DNA of 64,000 bases, from positions 1,922,001-1,986,000 of the forward strand of contig NZ_CP015594.1 of NCBI RefSeq assembly GCF_001647675.1. Direction: 5' to 3'. Below, in pieces: positions 1 to 9,268 of the stretch. The notes beneath the pieces are model-generated. The model searched no databases. It saw only the letters and a list, made by a program, of their open reading frames with translations, and was not told the origin of the DNA. The stretch's first letter is position 1; each line of letters opens with the position of its first letter. The DNA is from Acinetobacter sp. NCu2D-2 (GTDB lineage Bacteria > Pseudomonadota > Gammaproteobacteria > Pseudomonadales > Moraxellaceae). The position numbers and the translations under genes were made by a program.

Positions 1-81
1 ATAAGCTGCACCTAAAAAGCCAATCGTAATACCTGCAATTACCAATGGTGCTAAAACTTTATTGGGCTTTTTCGAAGACAT
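1..81 (-). CDS. Partial membrane protein, N-terminus only
   Basis: The reading frame begins at an ATG whose complement is at 79-81 and runs off the left edge after 27 codons. An AGGAG Shine-Dalgarno lies about 8 bases upstream. The visible part has a short basic head (MSSKKPNK) followed by a hydrophobic stretch rich in Ala, Ile and Gly, consistent with a membrane anchor or signal anchor. Too little is visible to name a family. Confidence 0.6.
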   Translation of the reverse strand, partial: MSSKKPNKVLAPLVIAGITIGFLGAAY

Positions 82-115
82 GATATGGCTCCTCTATGAT
101 TTGTTTAGAATATAA

Positions 116-148
116 AAACAAAATCGACCACATCATTGTGGTCGATTT
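116..148 (-). terminator. Rho-independent terminator of the channel gene
   Basis: An 11-bp perfect stem (AAATCGACCAC at 121-131 with GTGGTCGATTT at 138-148) is followed on the minus strand by a T-rich run. It lies just after the stop codon of the mechanosensitive-type channel gene at 165. Confidence 0.85.
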
Positions 149-164
149 TTTGTTCATTGCCTAC

Positions 165-1868
165 TTATTTCGGATCATCTAACGATGGTGGATCATTCGG
201 ATTGATGTCCACTTTCGGTTCAGTCTCACCTGTTGAACCAAATGGGTTATTCGCTTTAGACTCATTTGGGTCGACATTAACCGCATTTTGGGTTGCATCA
301 CGTTCTTTTGCAGGAACATCTGCTGTATTGGAAAGTGGTTTTGCAACCGTTGAGGTTGAAGCAGGTGTGGTATCTGAAGTACGTTTTGGATTTGGCTGAT
401 TGCCTTCTTTTTTGGCTTTTTCAATCAAATCTGTCAACACACGTTCAGCAGGTTGACGACCACCTAAACCAAATGCCAATGCGAATGCAACAGCGACAGA
501 GCCAAGCGTTAAACCAAAAGCAAGGTTAACAATTGAATCCGCAATACCCATGGCACGTAGACCCATGGCAACCACTAAGCCCATAATCAGTACACGAACC
601 AAATTCGCTAACCAACGTGAACTATTGTATTCACCACGCTGTACGATATTCGCCACAATGTTGGCAAGCCAGAAACCAATCACTAAGATCACTGCGCCTA
701 ACAGAATATTGGCACCAAATTGGATAAACATCGCAATCAGGTCACTGACTTGTTCAAGACCAAGACGACTTGCCGCTTCAGAAACTGCAAATAGCATGGT
801 AAATAGAATAATCAGACAACCGACAACTTTAGAAAGTTTGGTTTCACCAAAGAAACGTTGAATATCTAGTTTTGCAGGAACATCATCAACGCCGGTACCT
901 GCAACAACTTCAGTCACCAAATTCGCAACCAGTTTTGATACCACAAATGCAATGATCAGAATCAATGCTGCTGCAATGATCTGTGGAATTGCGTTCATGA
1001 TTTGATATAGCATCGCGGTCGCAGGCTGAGAAATCGCCTCAATACCCAATGCTTCAAAGGCAATAATCAGCGATGTAATCAGAATGACTGCGAAGATGAA
1101 TGAACCAATCAAATGCGGCAGATTGGTATTTTTAAAGATACCAACTTTCTCTGCTTGCTGTTGGACATTCAAGCTGCCTAAAAGTCCTTCAATAATGCCG
1201 CGGACGATTTTTGCCAAAATATAACCGACAAAAATGATAACGCCAGCAATGAAGATATTAGGTAAGTAGCCAACGACTTCATTCACCATATTTTGAATTG
1301 GGTAAAGCAGCCCTGTCAGACCAAGAATTGAAAGTACAATTGGCAAGAACAGCAATAAAATTAACCAGTAAACAATTTCACTGATATTTTCACTAAGTGG
1401 ACTCACGCCTACATCGGCGCTAAGTTTTTCATCCAACTGCGTACGATTTAACAGTTTTTGTAAACCTACTTTTACTAGATTTGCGACAATCCAACCCACA
1501 AATGCGACAGCCACAGCAGCAAGCAATTGCGGAATGAATAACAGGAATTGCTGAATCATATTACTGAATGGACCACTTACACTGGTCAGATTCAGCACAT
1601 TCAATGCACCAATCACTGCCATTACAAGAATGATCCAGAACACGACTCGCGCCACAATATTTTCAATATTTGAGCGGTGACCTGTCGCATTACTTAAGCG
1701 TTGATTCGTTCCCAATTTTTGCAGGACTTTTTTGACTCCTGCAGCGACCAAGAGTGCAATCACCCAACCAATAAGTAAAATCGCGATTGCACTGATAATC
1801 GGATGGAATTGGTCCCAGTAATACATGGCATCAAATCCGCCACGTGGACCTCTCATATATTCATTCAT
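165..1868 (-). CDS. TM-helix-repeat (mechanosensitive-type) ion channel protein
   Basis: This 567-residue polytopic inner-membrane protein has several repeats in which a hydrophobic helix containing a GW(I/V)xA or GxxxA pattern is followed by a short amphipathic segment (examples around residues 25-50, 115-140, 205-230). That is typical of the conserved TM-helix family related to MscS-like channels (CmpX type). The last membrane part carries LTLGSVAVAFALAFGLGGR, like the glycine/alanine-rich pore helix of MscS, followed by a cytoplasmic tail of about 90 polar residues rich in Thr, Pro and Asn. A GAGGG Shine-Dalgarno precedes the ATG. The expected role is release of solutes under membrane tension, or modulation of membrane state. 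The family is clear; gating and physiological role are inferred. Confidence 0.8.
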   Translation of the reverse strand: MNEYMRGPRGGFDAMYYWDQFHPIISAIAILLIGWVIALLVAAGVKKVLQKLGTNQRLSNATGHRSNIENIVARVVFWIILVMAVIGALNVLNLTSVSGPFSNMIQQFLLFIPQLLAAVAVAFVGWIVANLVKVGLQKLLNRTQLDEKLSADVGVSPLSENISEIVYWLILLLFLPIVLSILGLTGLLYPIQNMVNEVVGYLPNIFIAGVIIFVGYILAKIVRGIIEGLLGSLNVQQQAEKVGIFKNTNLPHLIGSFIFAVILITSLIIAFEALGIEAISQPATAMLYQIMNAIPQIIAAALILIIAFVVSKLVANLVTEVVAGTGVDDVPAKLDIQRFFGETKLSKVVGCLIILFTMLFAVSEAASRLGLEQVSDLIAMFIQFGANILLGAVILVIGFWLANIVANIVQRGEYNSSRWLANLVRVLIMGLVVAMGLRAMGIADSIVNLAFGLTLGSVAVAFALAFGLGGRQPAERVLTDLIEKAKKEGNQPNPKRTSDTTPASTSTVAKPLSNTADVPAKERDATQNAVNVDPNESKANNPFGSTGETEPKVDINPNDPPSLDDPK

Positions 1869-2020
1869 GTATTGTCGCCCTCTTTTTTGTCATGACTATT
1901 TATTGGAATTGTGTGACTCATTCCTGAGAATTGAGTTCCATGCTGCGTTATAGGCTGTGCACTCTTGTTTTTTCATTTCAATACATGTTGCACAATCCAT
2001 AAAATTCGTTATCCAAAAGC

Positions 2021-2050
2021 AAAAAAGCCCTAGCAACGATGCAGAGCTTT
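2021..2050 (-). terminator. Probable terminator of the 84-residue membrane protein gene
   Basis: An imperfect hairpin formed by AAAGCTCTGC and GCTAGGGCTTT on the minus strand ends in a T6 run. It lies immediately downstream of the stop codon at 2063. Confidence 0.6.
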
Positions 2051-2062
2051 ATGTCGATTGAT

Positions 2063-2317
2063 TTATTGTTTATCTCGGGGTTCATCACCCGCAGTACCTG
2101 TGGTGGTGCTGTTCATTGTTGCGGGTTCAGCGCCTGGATTTGGGTGCCCAGGGGGTGCTTCACTCGCGCTTGGTTTCATTCCAGCGAACATGTAAAGTAA
2201 AATTGCTAACAAGAAAATACCAACCAGAACCAAGATATATACAGGAATACGTTTACGTCCTGCCGATCCTGAACTTTCATTGTTTGAAGGTGGTACTTTA
2301 TTAAAATCATCAACCAT
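2063..2317 (-). CDS. Small single-pass membrane protein, unknown function
   Basis: The protein has 84 residues when started at the ATG at 2317, which has a GTGAGGAAGG Shine-Dalgarno at proper distance. A longer GTG start at 2329 would overlap that ribosome site and is less likely. There is a polar N-terminus with a GRKR basic patch, one transmembrane helix (about residues 25-45, IPVYILVLVGIFLLAILLYM), and then a flexible Pro/Thr/Gly-rich tail. The topology suggests a cytoplasmic N-terminus and a periplasmic disordered tail. No family recognised. It stands alone between the channel gene and the divergent gene at 2597. Confidence 0.75.
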   Translation of the reverse strand: MVDDFNKVPPSNNESSGSAGRKRIPVYILVLVGIFLLAILLYMFAGMKPSASEAPPGHPNPGAEPATMNSTTTGTAGDEPRDKQ

Positions 2318-2596
2318 GACCTTCCTCACTATTTGTTATTCATTTCTCGATATTCATCATAACAATGGATAAAAATCGCTTCTGTGACAAAACATGGTGA
2401 GATGGTGAAGACATGTAAGTTATTTATTACATTAAGTTCAATATTTATTTCTATAAGAAGAATCTTAGGTTTAGCTATCACAAAATTTATAGATGTTTAT
2501 TGCGTTCGTGGTGAATGCGCTCGTTCTTAATGGCTCTCCTTTATAGCGCCGAAATGCGTTATAATTATGCACCTCGTTTTTATGCATTTGAGCTTT

Positions 2597-3019
2597 ATGG
2601 CGTATAGTCAAAAAAGTGTATCGCTTGATTTAGACACAGACGTCACACATCAATGTGCCCTGCACTACACTCGTGATCAGCATCTGATTGGAATTATTGA
2701 ATTTAGCAAACCAAGCTATGTACTTCGTTGGCAAGATCTTGAATTTTTCCGTCGTCGCACTGAAGAATTATCCGTGATGCCGTTCCCTGAATGTATTAAT
2801 GCGATGGTTATTGATATCCGTAATGTGACCGCCTATTTGGACAATGAAGTTCCTATTATTCCTTGGCGCTTATTAGAGGAAGAATGTCCTGTACGTTTAG
2901 TGGTTCCATCTGAACGTATGGATCATTATGCGGGTTTCTTTGAACCAACTTGGCTGACAAGTGATGTAGAAACAGCGATTCAGGAAATTCGTGAACATAT
3001 GGATATGTTTGTACACTAA
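2597..3019 (+). CDS. Conserved hypothetical cytoplasmic protein
   Basis: Starting at the ATG at 2597 gives 140 residues beginning MAYSQKSVSLDLD. Upstream in-frame ATGs at 2567 and 2582 exist but lie in an AT-rich leader and look non-coding. The protein is soluble, with no signal or membrane segment. It alternates predicted strands and helices (for example CINAMVIDIRNVTAYLDN around residues 75-92, then VRLVVPSERMDHYAGFFEP), reminiscent of small STAS-like or SpoIIAA-like alpha/beta folds, but no diagnostic motif is visible. From memory it resembles a protein common in Acinetobacter genomes. Function unknown. Confidence 0.75.
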   Translation: MAYSQKSVSLDLDTDVTHQCALHYTRDQHLIGIIEFSKPSYVLRWQDLEFFRRRTEELSVMPFPECINAMVIDIRNVTAYLDNEVPIIPWRLLEEECPVRLVVPSERMDHYAGFFEPTWLTSDVETAIQEIREHMDMFVH

Positions 3020-3031
3020 AGAATACCTCAT

Positions 3032-3059
3032 AAAAAACCTCCTGAATGGAGGTTTTTTT
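3032..3059 (+). terminator. Rho-independent terminator
   Basis: The AAAAAACCTCC / GGAGGTTTTTTT hairpin with a GAAT loop and T7 run follows the 140-residue gene ending at 3019. Confidence 0.9.
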
Positions 3060-3065
3060 GTGCCT

Positions 3066-3178
3066 ATAAGGCCCCTTCTCTGCTAAAGAAGAGGTTGGGG
3101 AGGATTCAAGAATTTATAAATCATCTAATGACTCTAATCACTCCAAACTTCTCTTTGGAAAAGGGAGGAATCAAATCC
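3066..3178. repeat. Interspersed GGAGGG-type intergenic repeat, copy 1 (degenerate)
   Basis: This segment contains CCCCTTCTCTGCTAAAGAAG, GGTTGGGGAGGATT and, further on, TTCTCTTTGGAAAAGGGAGG. They match, in inverted orientation, the modules of two clearer copies at 27858-27960 and 61475-61544. It ends directly at the fpr stop codon. It does not code for a protein that I can support. Confidence 0.55.
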
Positions 3179-3179
3179 A

Positions 3180-3941
3180 TTACCAATAATTCTCTACTGC
3201 AATATTTCCTTCACCACGGCGGTTCATCGTTAAACCACGTGCTTTTAATGCTTCTTTGGTATCTTCAACCATTTGTGGATTCCCACAGAGCATCACATGT
3301 GTGGTTTCTGGATTAAATTGCATACCTGCTGCTTTTTCAAGTTCACCATTTTCAATTAAAACAGGTAAACGCTCATGTAAAGCTGCATTTGGATCACGAG
3401 TAATAATTGGGATGAACTTAAAGCCTGTATGCCCCTCTCCAAATGTTCCAGCAATTTCCTGAATACGATCAACATAGGCCAATTCAGCTTGGGTTCTCAC
3501 GCTATAGACCAAGTGAATGTTTTGATAATTTTTCCATGTTTCAAAATCTTGCAACATGCATAGAAATGGAGCGAGTCCCGTTCCAGTTCCCAGCAACCAT
3601 AAATCTTTAGGCAATGGGAGTTGATAACGTGCAAGAGTTAAGTATCCATAAGGAATCTTTTCTAAATAAAGCTCATCACCCACTTTAAGATGTTGCAAGT
3701 TCGAGGTGAATGCACCATCTGGTACAACAATTGAGAAAAATTCTAGCGTTTCATCGAAAGGTGAAGATACCACTGAATAGGCGCGAACCACCAATTCATC
3801 ACCAACTTTCAACCCAATACGTGCAAACTGACCAGCGGTAAACTTAAAATGAGCAGGCCGTGTCATCGTGAAACTAAACAAATTATTGGTCCAACGATGT
3901 ACAGATAAAACTTTTTCTAGACTAAATTTCTCAATTGACAT
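3180..3941 (-). CDS. fpr: Ferredoxin--NADP(+) reductase
   Basis: This 253-residue flavoprotein of the bacterial FPR family transfers electrons between NADP(H) and ferredoxin or flavodoxin. FAD-binding RAYSVVSSP is at residues 53-61, the nucleotide-binding glycine loop LLGTGTGLAPF at 115-125, and the NADP-domain motif VMLCGNPQMV near residue 217. The C-terminus ends in an aromatic (VENYW), the stacking residue region typical of this class. Length matches the family (about 255-260). It is divergently transcribed from a LysR regulator at 4027 with 85 bases between the starts, an arrangement like Pseudomonas fprA-finR. Control by that regulator, probably in oxidative stress, is inferred. Confidence 0.93.
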   Translation of the reverse strand: MSIEKFSLEKVLSVHRWTNNLFSFTMTRPAHFKFTAGQFARIGLKVGDELVVRAYSVVSSPFDETLEFFSIVVPDGAFTSNLQHLKVGDELYLEKIPYGYLTLARYQLPLPKDLWLLGTGTGLAPFLCMLQDFETWKNYQNIHLVYSVRTQAELAYVDRIQEIAGTFGEGHTGFKFIPIITRDPNAALHERLPVLIENGELEKAAGMQFNPETTHVMLCGNPQMVEDTKEALKARGLTMNRRGEGNIAVENYW

Positions 3942-4026
3942 GATTTCAACGTGGCATCAAAGACTATGCTCATGGTAGCATGATGGAATATTTTATTAAT
4001 ATTTTTTAAATGTTAAGGCTATATTC

Positions 4027-4905
4027 ATGCGCATGACTTTACGCCAGTTGGCTGTTTTTGTAGCAGTCGCTCAAGAGGGTACCGTAACGAAGGCAAGCGA
4101 TGCAGTAAAACTTACTCAAAGTGCTGCGAGTATGGCTTTGGCGGACCTCGAAGATGGTTTAGGGGCTCCCCTATTTGACCGTCTTGGAAAGCGTCTACAA
4201 CTCAATGACTTAGGTCGTTTTTTACTCCCACAAGCACTCGAAATTTTAGGTCGCTGTGAATCTTTTGAGCAAGCTGCTAAAGGTGAGCTTCAAAGTATCG
4301 ATTTACGCCTTGGTGCGACACTGACGATTTCCGATTACTTGATGCCTGATTTAATGGCAGATTTTCTTAAGATTCAGCCACAAGCTCACTTACAGCTTCA
4401 GGTCGGCAATACCCGTCAAATGATTGAAGCCGTCAATCAGTTCCAACTCGATTTGGCACTCATTGAGGGTTCTTGTCATTTACCACAGCTTCAATGTATT
4501 CATTGGCGCGATGATGAACTCGCAGTGTGCTGTGCACCTGACCACCCACTTGCACAATTAGACCGTCCATTGACTGCTGAAGATTTTAAATCGGTTGAAT
4601 GGATTTTACGTGAAGAAGGTTCTGGTACACGTGAAGTCTTTGACAATGCGATTTTAAAAGATGTTCCTGATGCTAACATTCGTTTGACGCTTGGTCATAA
4701 CGAAGCGATTTTAAAAATTGTCGCTGGCGGTATTGGTATGTCATGTATTTCAAAACTGGCAATTGATCCTTTACTTGAAAAAGAACAATTGGTTGTACTT
4801 GATACTCCATTCTGGTCTTTGACACGTCCTTTGTTTATGCTGGTGCACCGTCAGAAATATCAAGGTCCGGGTTTAAAGGCCTTTATGAAATTCTGCGAAG
4901 AATAA
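4027..4905 (+). CDS. LysR-family transcriptional regulator (FinR/YeiE-like)
   Basis: This 292-residue regulator has an N-terminal winged helix-turn-helix (about residues 4-62, including TLRQLAVFVAVAQEGTVTKA and SQSAASMALADLE-type helix positions) and a C-terminal effector-binding domain (about 90-290). The early region closely follows the pattern of YeiE and FinR (LRQL.VF, QSA.S.AL.DLE, LFDR.GKRL.LN..GR.LLP.AL). The divergent arrangement with fpr supports a role in activating fpr. The ATG at 4027 leaves only a weak ribosome site; a second in-frame ATG at 4033 is possible. The inducer is not predictable from sequence. Confidence 0.88.
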   Translation: MRMTLRQLAVFVAVAQEGTVTKASDAVKLTQSAASMALADLEDGLGAPLFDRLGKRLQLNDLGRFLLPQALEILGRCESFEQAAKGELQSIDLRLGATLTISDYLMPDLMADFLKIQPQAHLQLQVGNTRQMIEAVNQFQLDLALIEGSCHLPQLQCIHWRDDELAVCCAPDHPLAQLDRPLTAEDFKSVEWILREEGSGTREVFDNAILKDVPDANIRLTLGHNEAILKIVAGGIGMSCISKLAIDPLLEKEQLVVLDTPFWSLTRPLFMLVHRQKYQGPGLKAFMKFCEE

Positions 4906-4912
4906 AATCCTT

Positions 4913-4940
4913 TAAAAAAAGCGCCAAAAGGCGCTTTTTT
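4913..4940. terminator. Bidirectional terminator between the LysR gene and the cold-shock gene
   Basis: The A-rich/T-rich flanked hairpin AAAAAAAGCGCC AAAA GGCGCTTTTTT lies between convergent genes ending at 4905 and 4965, and can serve both. Confidence 0.9.
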
Positions 4941-4964
4941 AATAGTTAATTAATTTCTAAATGC

Positions 4965-5258
4965 TTAACCACGCAAATTATTGAGCAATGCAGATGTAAT
5001 CGATTGGTTATGCTTTGCAACTTTAGATTTTTTAGCTTTTTTCGAGTTATCTTCTACACGCTGAATTTTAATGGCTTTATATTTTTCGCCATTTTGAACC
5101 ACGTTAAATTTAACGCGCTCATTGCGTTTCGGTTCACCCTCTTCCGCAGGAAAATCTGAAATATGGAAGAATACATCACCTTCAGCAGAGCCAATAAAAC
5201 CAAAGCCTTTGGCAGCATCATATTGCTTTACTTTACCTTGATATAATTCATCTTTCAT
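4965..5258 (-). CDS. Cold-shock-domain nucleic-acid-binding protein
   Basis: A 97-residue protein with an N-terminal cold-shock domain (about residues 5-68). It carries RNP1 KGFGFI (17-22) and RNP2 VFFHI (29-33), which bind single-stranded RNA or DNA. A basic Lys-rich extension (about residues 70-85, KKAKKSKVAK) follows, so it is longer than the usual 70-residue Csp proteins and may bind RNA more broadly. An AGGTC ribosome site precedes the ATG. RNA chaperone activity is expected; whether it is cold-induced cannot be seen. Confidence 0.9.
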   Translation of the reverse strand: MKDELYQGKVKQYDAAKGFGFIGSAEGDVFFHISDFPAEEGEPKRNERVKFNVVQNGEKYKAIKIQRVEDNSKKAKKSKVAKHNQSITSALLNNLRG

Positions 5259-5298
5259 ATGTCTGACCTATTTTGAACATGTGCATGTATACAGTATA

Positions 5299-5329
5299 TA
5301 AAAAAGAGGCTATGACAGCCTCTTTTTTT
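5299..5329 (-). terminator. Terminator of upp
   Basis: The hairpin AAAAAGAGGCT ATGAC AGCCTCTTTTTTT lies between the upp stop codon at 5346 and the cold-shock gene start. Confidence 0.88.
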
Positions 5330-5345
5330 GATTCAATCAATATGA

Positions 5346-5981
5346 TTAGTCTTTTTGAACTGAACCGAAAATTTTGTCACCCGCATCGCCAAGACCAGGA
5401 ACGATATAACCATTTTCGTTCAAGCCATTGTCAATTGATGCTGTGAAGATTGTCACATCAGGATGTGCTTCTTCAATACGTTTAATCCCTTGAGGTGCAG
5501 CCACAAGAACCATTACGCGAATATCTTTACAACCACTTGCTTTTAATACATCAATTGCCGCAACTAGAGATGAACCAGTCGCAAGCATTGGGTCAATAAT
5601 CATCGCAATACGGTTTTGTACATCAGGTACTAATTTTTTATAGTAAGTACGTGCTTCTAATGTTTCTTCATCACGTTCAAGACCAAGTACCGATACTTTT
5701 GCACTTGGAATGAGGTTTAAGAAACCATCCAACATACCAATACCAGCACGTAGAATTGGCACAACAGTGATTTTTTTACCCGCAATGCGCTGAGTAACGA
5801 CTTTACCATTCCAACCGTCAATTTCATGTTCAACAACAGGTAAATCTTTTGTTGCTTCATAAGTAAGAAGCATAGTTACTTCTTGAGCAAGCTCGCGGAA
5901 GTTTTTAGTGCTGATATCTGCACGTCGAAGTAAACCGAGTTTATGTCGAATAAGCGGATGACGAATTTCATGGATAGCCAC
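5346..5981 (-). CDS. upp: Uracil phosphoribosyltransferase
   Basis: This 211-residue enzyme converts uracil and PRPP to UMP in pyrimidine salvage. The PRPP-binding loop DPMLATGSS is at residues 130-138. The uracil-binding C-terminal stretch [18 protein letters not shown] is intact, and [11 protein letters not shown] (residues 73-83) is the other family signature. Length equals the E. coli enzyme within a few residues. Monocistronic, with its own terminator and no uracil permease next to it in this window. Confidence 0.96.
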   Translation of the reverse strand: MAIHEIRHPLIRHKLGLLRRADISTKNFRELAQEVTMLLTYEATKDLPVVEHEIDGWNGKVVTQRIAGKKITVVPILRAGIGMLDGFLNLIPSAKVSVLGLERDEETLEARTYYKKLVPDVQNRIAMIIDPMLATGSSLVAAIDVLKASGCKDIRVMVLVAAPQGIKRIEEAHPDVTIFTASIDNGLNENGYIVPGLGDAGDKIFGSVQKD

Positions 5982-6047
5982 GGGAGAACACCTAAAAGGT
6001 TAAATTAAACTTCAACTATTATAATGGCATTTTGCCTTTTGGATAAA

Positions 6048-6078
6048 TAAAAAAGCCCCCAATCATGGAGGCTTTTTT
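6048..6078 (-). terminator. Terminator of the nuo cluster
   Basis: The hairpin AAAAAGCCCCC AATCAT GGAGGCTTTTTT (one mismatch) follows the nuoN stop codon at 6106 on the minus strand. Confidence 0.85.
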
Positions 6079-6105
6079 GTAATAACGCTTTAATCTTTCG
6101 ATTAA

Positions 6106-7650
6106 TTAGTTAATACCGCTTTGAACCAAAGTGTAAATGAACTGTTGTAGTTCAGGTGAGATCGCAAAGAACGCAAACTTAGAGAATGCAATAATTGGAT
6201 CTGGGTAAACACCGATGACAAGAACTGCAAGCGCAGCAAGTAATACCATGATACCACCCACTTTTTGACCCCAATGGTTCACTGCATCAATACGTGGGTT
6301 TTCAGGTGGTGTCATGTATAACACAACCATCACACGTAAGTAGTAGTACAAACCGATACCAGAACCTAGAATCACCATCGCAGCAAGGAACCAAGATTCA
6401 CCTGCAACTGCAGTTTTGATCACTAGGAACTTACCGATGAAGCCCGCTGTAAGTGGAATACCTGCAAGAGATAACATCATCACTGTTAATACGGCAGTTA
6501 AGACTGGACGGCGCCAGAACAAACCACGGTACTCAGCCAAGCTACCCGCTTCATCTGTGTTGTTATACGGACTAGACATGAGTGTAACCACACCGAATGC
6601 ACCAACAGTTGTTAATACATAAGTGATCACGTACACGTTTACAGATTCGAAAGTCGCAAAACCTTGAACTTGTAAAAAGTCAGTATTACGCGCAGATACG
6701 ATCGCAACCAATAAGTAACCAAAGTGAGCGATTGAAGAGTATGCAAGGATACGTTTCAAGTTCACTTGTTTTACTGCAAGTAAGTTACCTGCAAGGATTG
6801 AAAGTACTGCAATCACAGTCAATAGTGTGATGAAGCTTTCTGAAATGATTAAGCCAGAAGACAATACATAACGTACAAACAGACCAATCATTGCCACTTT
6901 TGCAACAGTTGCAAGGAAAGTCGCGATTGGCGCTGGTGCACCTGCGTATACGTCTGGTGTCCATTTGTGGAATGGTGCAAGCGATAATTTAAATGCCACA
7001 GCAAATACAATTAATGCAAGACCAATCACCACAGCTGGTTGGCTAAATGCAGAGAACAATTTACCTGGTTCAGCAGCGAAGCTTAAAGAACCTGTGTAAG
7101 CGTAAACATATGCCATACCCATCAACAACATTGCCGAAGCAGTTGCTGAAAGAACAAGGTATTTGATACCCGCTTCAAGCGATTGAGAACGTTGATGTGT
7201 ATAAGCCAATAAGCCATATACAGGGATCGACATCAACTCAAGGCTAATGAAGAATGATGCATAGTGTGTACTTGCCACCATCAGTAAAGCACCTGTTACC
7301 GATGCCAACATCAAGATATAAAGTTCTTCGCGGTTATCTTTATAGGTTTCGATATACGCGTGAGACAAAGTACCACAAGCCAATGCAGCCACTAAAATCA
7401 CGAACTGATACAACATCGTAAATGGATCTACGATGAATAAGTTCATCACATTTGCCGGAGCAAATTTACCTGCAAGCAATACAAAGATAATGTAAAGCGC
7501 TGCAAGGTTTAAGCCCACAACCGTTGTCGTAGCGACAAGGTTGTGGTTACGTTTAATTGCCGTAAGAAGCATTGCAACGACTGCTGTCAAAGCAACGATC
7601 ATTACAGGGGCAATCGGCATAATCTCAGAAAAAGACATTGTGAAGTTCAT
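6106..7650 (-). CDS. nuoN: NADH-quinone oxidoreductase subunit N
   Basis: A 514-residue antiporter-like membrane subunit of complex I, part of the proton-pumping arm. It is almost entirely hydrophobic, with about 14 helices. It holds the conserved broken-helix and charged positions around FISLELMSIPVYGLLAY (Glu in TM5 type) and AFKLSLAPFHKWTPDVY (Lys in TM7 type). It is the last gene of the cluster, 3 bases after nuoM, and is followed by the terminator at 6048-6078. Slightly longer than E. coli NuoN (485). Confidence 0.96.
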   Translation of the reverse strand: MNFTMSFSEIMPIAPVMIVALTAVVAMLLTAIKRNHNLVATTTVVGLNLAALYIIFVLLAGKFAPANVMNLFIVDPFTMLYQFVILVAALACGTLSHAYIETYKDNREELYILMLASVTGALLMVASTHYASFFISLELMSIPVYGLLAYTHQRSQSLEAGIKYLVLSATASAMLLMGMAYVYAYTGSLSFAAEPGKLFSAFSQPAVVIGLALIVFAVAFKLSLAPFHKWTPDVYAGAPAPIATFLATVAKVAMIGLFVRYVLSSGLIISESFITLLTVIAVLSILAGNLLAVKQVNLKRILAYSSIAHFGYLLVAIVSARNTDFLQVQGFATFESVNVYVITYVLTTVGAFGVVTLMSSPYNNTDEAGSLAEYRGLFWRRPVLTAVLTVMMLSLAGIPLTAGFIGKFLVIKTAVAGESWFLAAMVILGSGIGLYYYLRVMVVLYMTPPENPRIDAVNHWGQKVGGIMVLLAALAVLVIGVYPDPIIAFSKFAFFAISPELQQFIYTLVQSGIN

Positions 7651-7653
7651 GGC

Positions 7654-9267
7654 TTATTGGATCTCCACATTTTCAAGTTGAGTGGTTACTTGATCAGCAA
7701 CTTCAACTACTTCTTGAACTGGAATGTAGCTATTCGCTAACCACGCCATGCTTGAGTTAGATACATCAAGGAAGCTTTGTGGATATAGACCAAGCCAAAG
7801 TAGACCAAGCGCACAGATCAACAGCAATACGATTTCACGTGCACCAAGATCTTTTAGGGGATTTGCATAGTGTGCTTTTTGCTCTTCATTCGGTGTACCG
7901 AACAATGCTTTGTGGATCAGGATTAAACCGTATAGACCCGCAAAGACTAAGCTGATTGCAGCAATAATCGTAAACGCTGGGAATTTACCGAATGAACCCA
8001 TAAGAATCAGGAATTCACCAATAAAGTTACCTAGACCTGGAATACCAACAAGGGCTGCAATAAAGAACATTAAGAAGAATGCTAAGTACGGGAATTGACC
8101 GCGAATACCACCCATCAAACGCATATCACGCGTATGAACACGTTCATACACTTGACCACACATAATGAACAATGCAGCAGATGAAAGGCCGTGAGCCAAC
8201 ATCATGATCATCAAACCTTGGAAAGTTAAGATGTTACCTGCGTAGATCGCAAGTAATACAAAGCCCATGTGTGAAATTGACGTATACGCCAATAAACGTT
8301 TCATATCGGTTTGCTGGAAAGCACACCAAGCACCGTAGAAGATACCGATTAAACCGAGAATGATCGCGATGTCAGCAAATTGTGCTGATGCCGCTGGGAA
8401 GAATGGAATAACGAAACGAAGCAAACCGTACGCAGCAGTCTTAATCAAGATACCTGCAAGGTCGACAGAACCCGCTGTAGGCGCTTGAGCATGCGCATCT
8501 GGTAACCAACCGTGCAATGGGAAAACTGGAAGTTTTACCGCAAAACCGATGAATAAGCAGACCATGAATGCATAAGCAATCGCTGGTGCTTGAGCATCTA
8601 AAGTATTTGCAACTTGCATCAAGTATTTATAGTTGAAACTGATTTGACCCGTCATTGCATAACCTACAGTCACAAGACCGAGGATACCAATCAGCATGAT
8701 TAAACCAGCAACTTGAGTATAGATGAAGAATTTAGTTGCAGCGTATACACGTGACTTACCTTCTGCGCCTTTATGACCCCAAAGGGCAATCAGGAAGTAG
8801 ATAGGAACCAGCATCATCTCCCAGAAGAAGAAGAACAGGAACAAGTCAATCGCAAGGAATACACCGATCACACCACCTAAAGACCATAAAAGGTTTAAGT
8901 GGAAGAAACCAACATTCTTTTGAATTTCACCCCAAGAACAGCCGACTGCTAACACACCAAGAAGTGCGGTTAAGCCAACCATAAGAAGTGAAAGACCATC
9001 CACCGCTAAGTGAATGTTAATACCGAGAGTTTGAATCCACGGTAAATTAAACTCAGCAGCCCACGAAGGAGTTGCACTGCCAAGTTCATAGTTATATGTA
9101 CCGTTTTGCCAAAGGACAATGGTGAGCACCAAAGTCACCAGCATACCGACTAATGCGATATAGCGTGGCAGATGTTGGTCGAGTTTATCGACCAACCAGC
9201 ATACAAAACCTGCAATGAACGGAATGAGGATCAGAGCCGGCAAAATAATATTGTTTGGAGCTTCCAT
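7654..9267 (-). CDS. nuoM: NADH-quinone oxidoreductase subunit M
   Basis: A 537-residue antiporter-like proton-channel subunit of complex I. Key signatures are FFFFWEMMLVPIYFLIALWG (essential Glu, about residues 140-160) and AVKLPVFPLHGWLPDAHAQAP (Lys/His, about 235-255), followed by the helix with the second Lys (DMKRLLAYTSISHMGF). The C-terminal tail of about 25 polar residues extends past the last helix. One base separates it from nuoL. Confidence 0.96.
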   Translation of the reverse strand: MEAPNNIILPALILIPFIAGFVCWLVDKLDQHLPRYIALVGMLVTLVLTIVLWQNGTYNYELGSATPSWAAEFNLPWIQTLGINIHLAVDGLSLLMVGLTALLGVLAVGCSWGEIQKNVGFFHLNLLWSLGGVIGVFLAIDLFLFFFFWEMMLVPIYFLIALWGHKGAEGKSRVYAATKFFIYTQVAGLIMLIGILGLVTVGYAMTGQISFNYKYLMQVANTLDAQAPAIAYAFMVCLFIGFAVKLPVFPLHGWLPDAHAQAPTAGSVDLAGILIKTAAYGLLRFVIPFFPAASAQFADIAIILGLIGIFYGAWCAFQQTDMKRLLAYTSISHMGFVLLAIYAGNILTFQGLMIMMLAHGLSSAALFIMCGQVYERVHTRDMRLMGGIRGQFPYLAFFLMFFIAALVGIPGLGNFIGEFLILMGSFGKFPAFTIIAAISLVFAGLYGLILIHKALFGTPNEEQKAHYANPLKDLGAREIVLLLICALGLLWLGLYPQSFLDVSNSSMAWLANSYIPVQEVVEVADQVTTQLENVEIQ

Positions 9268-9268
9268 T

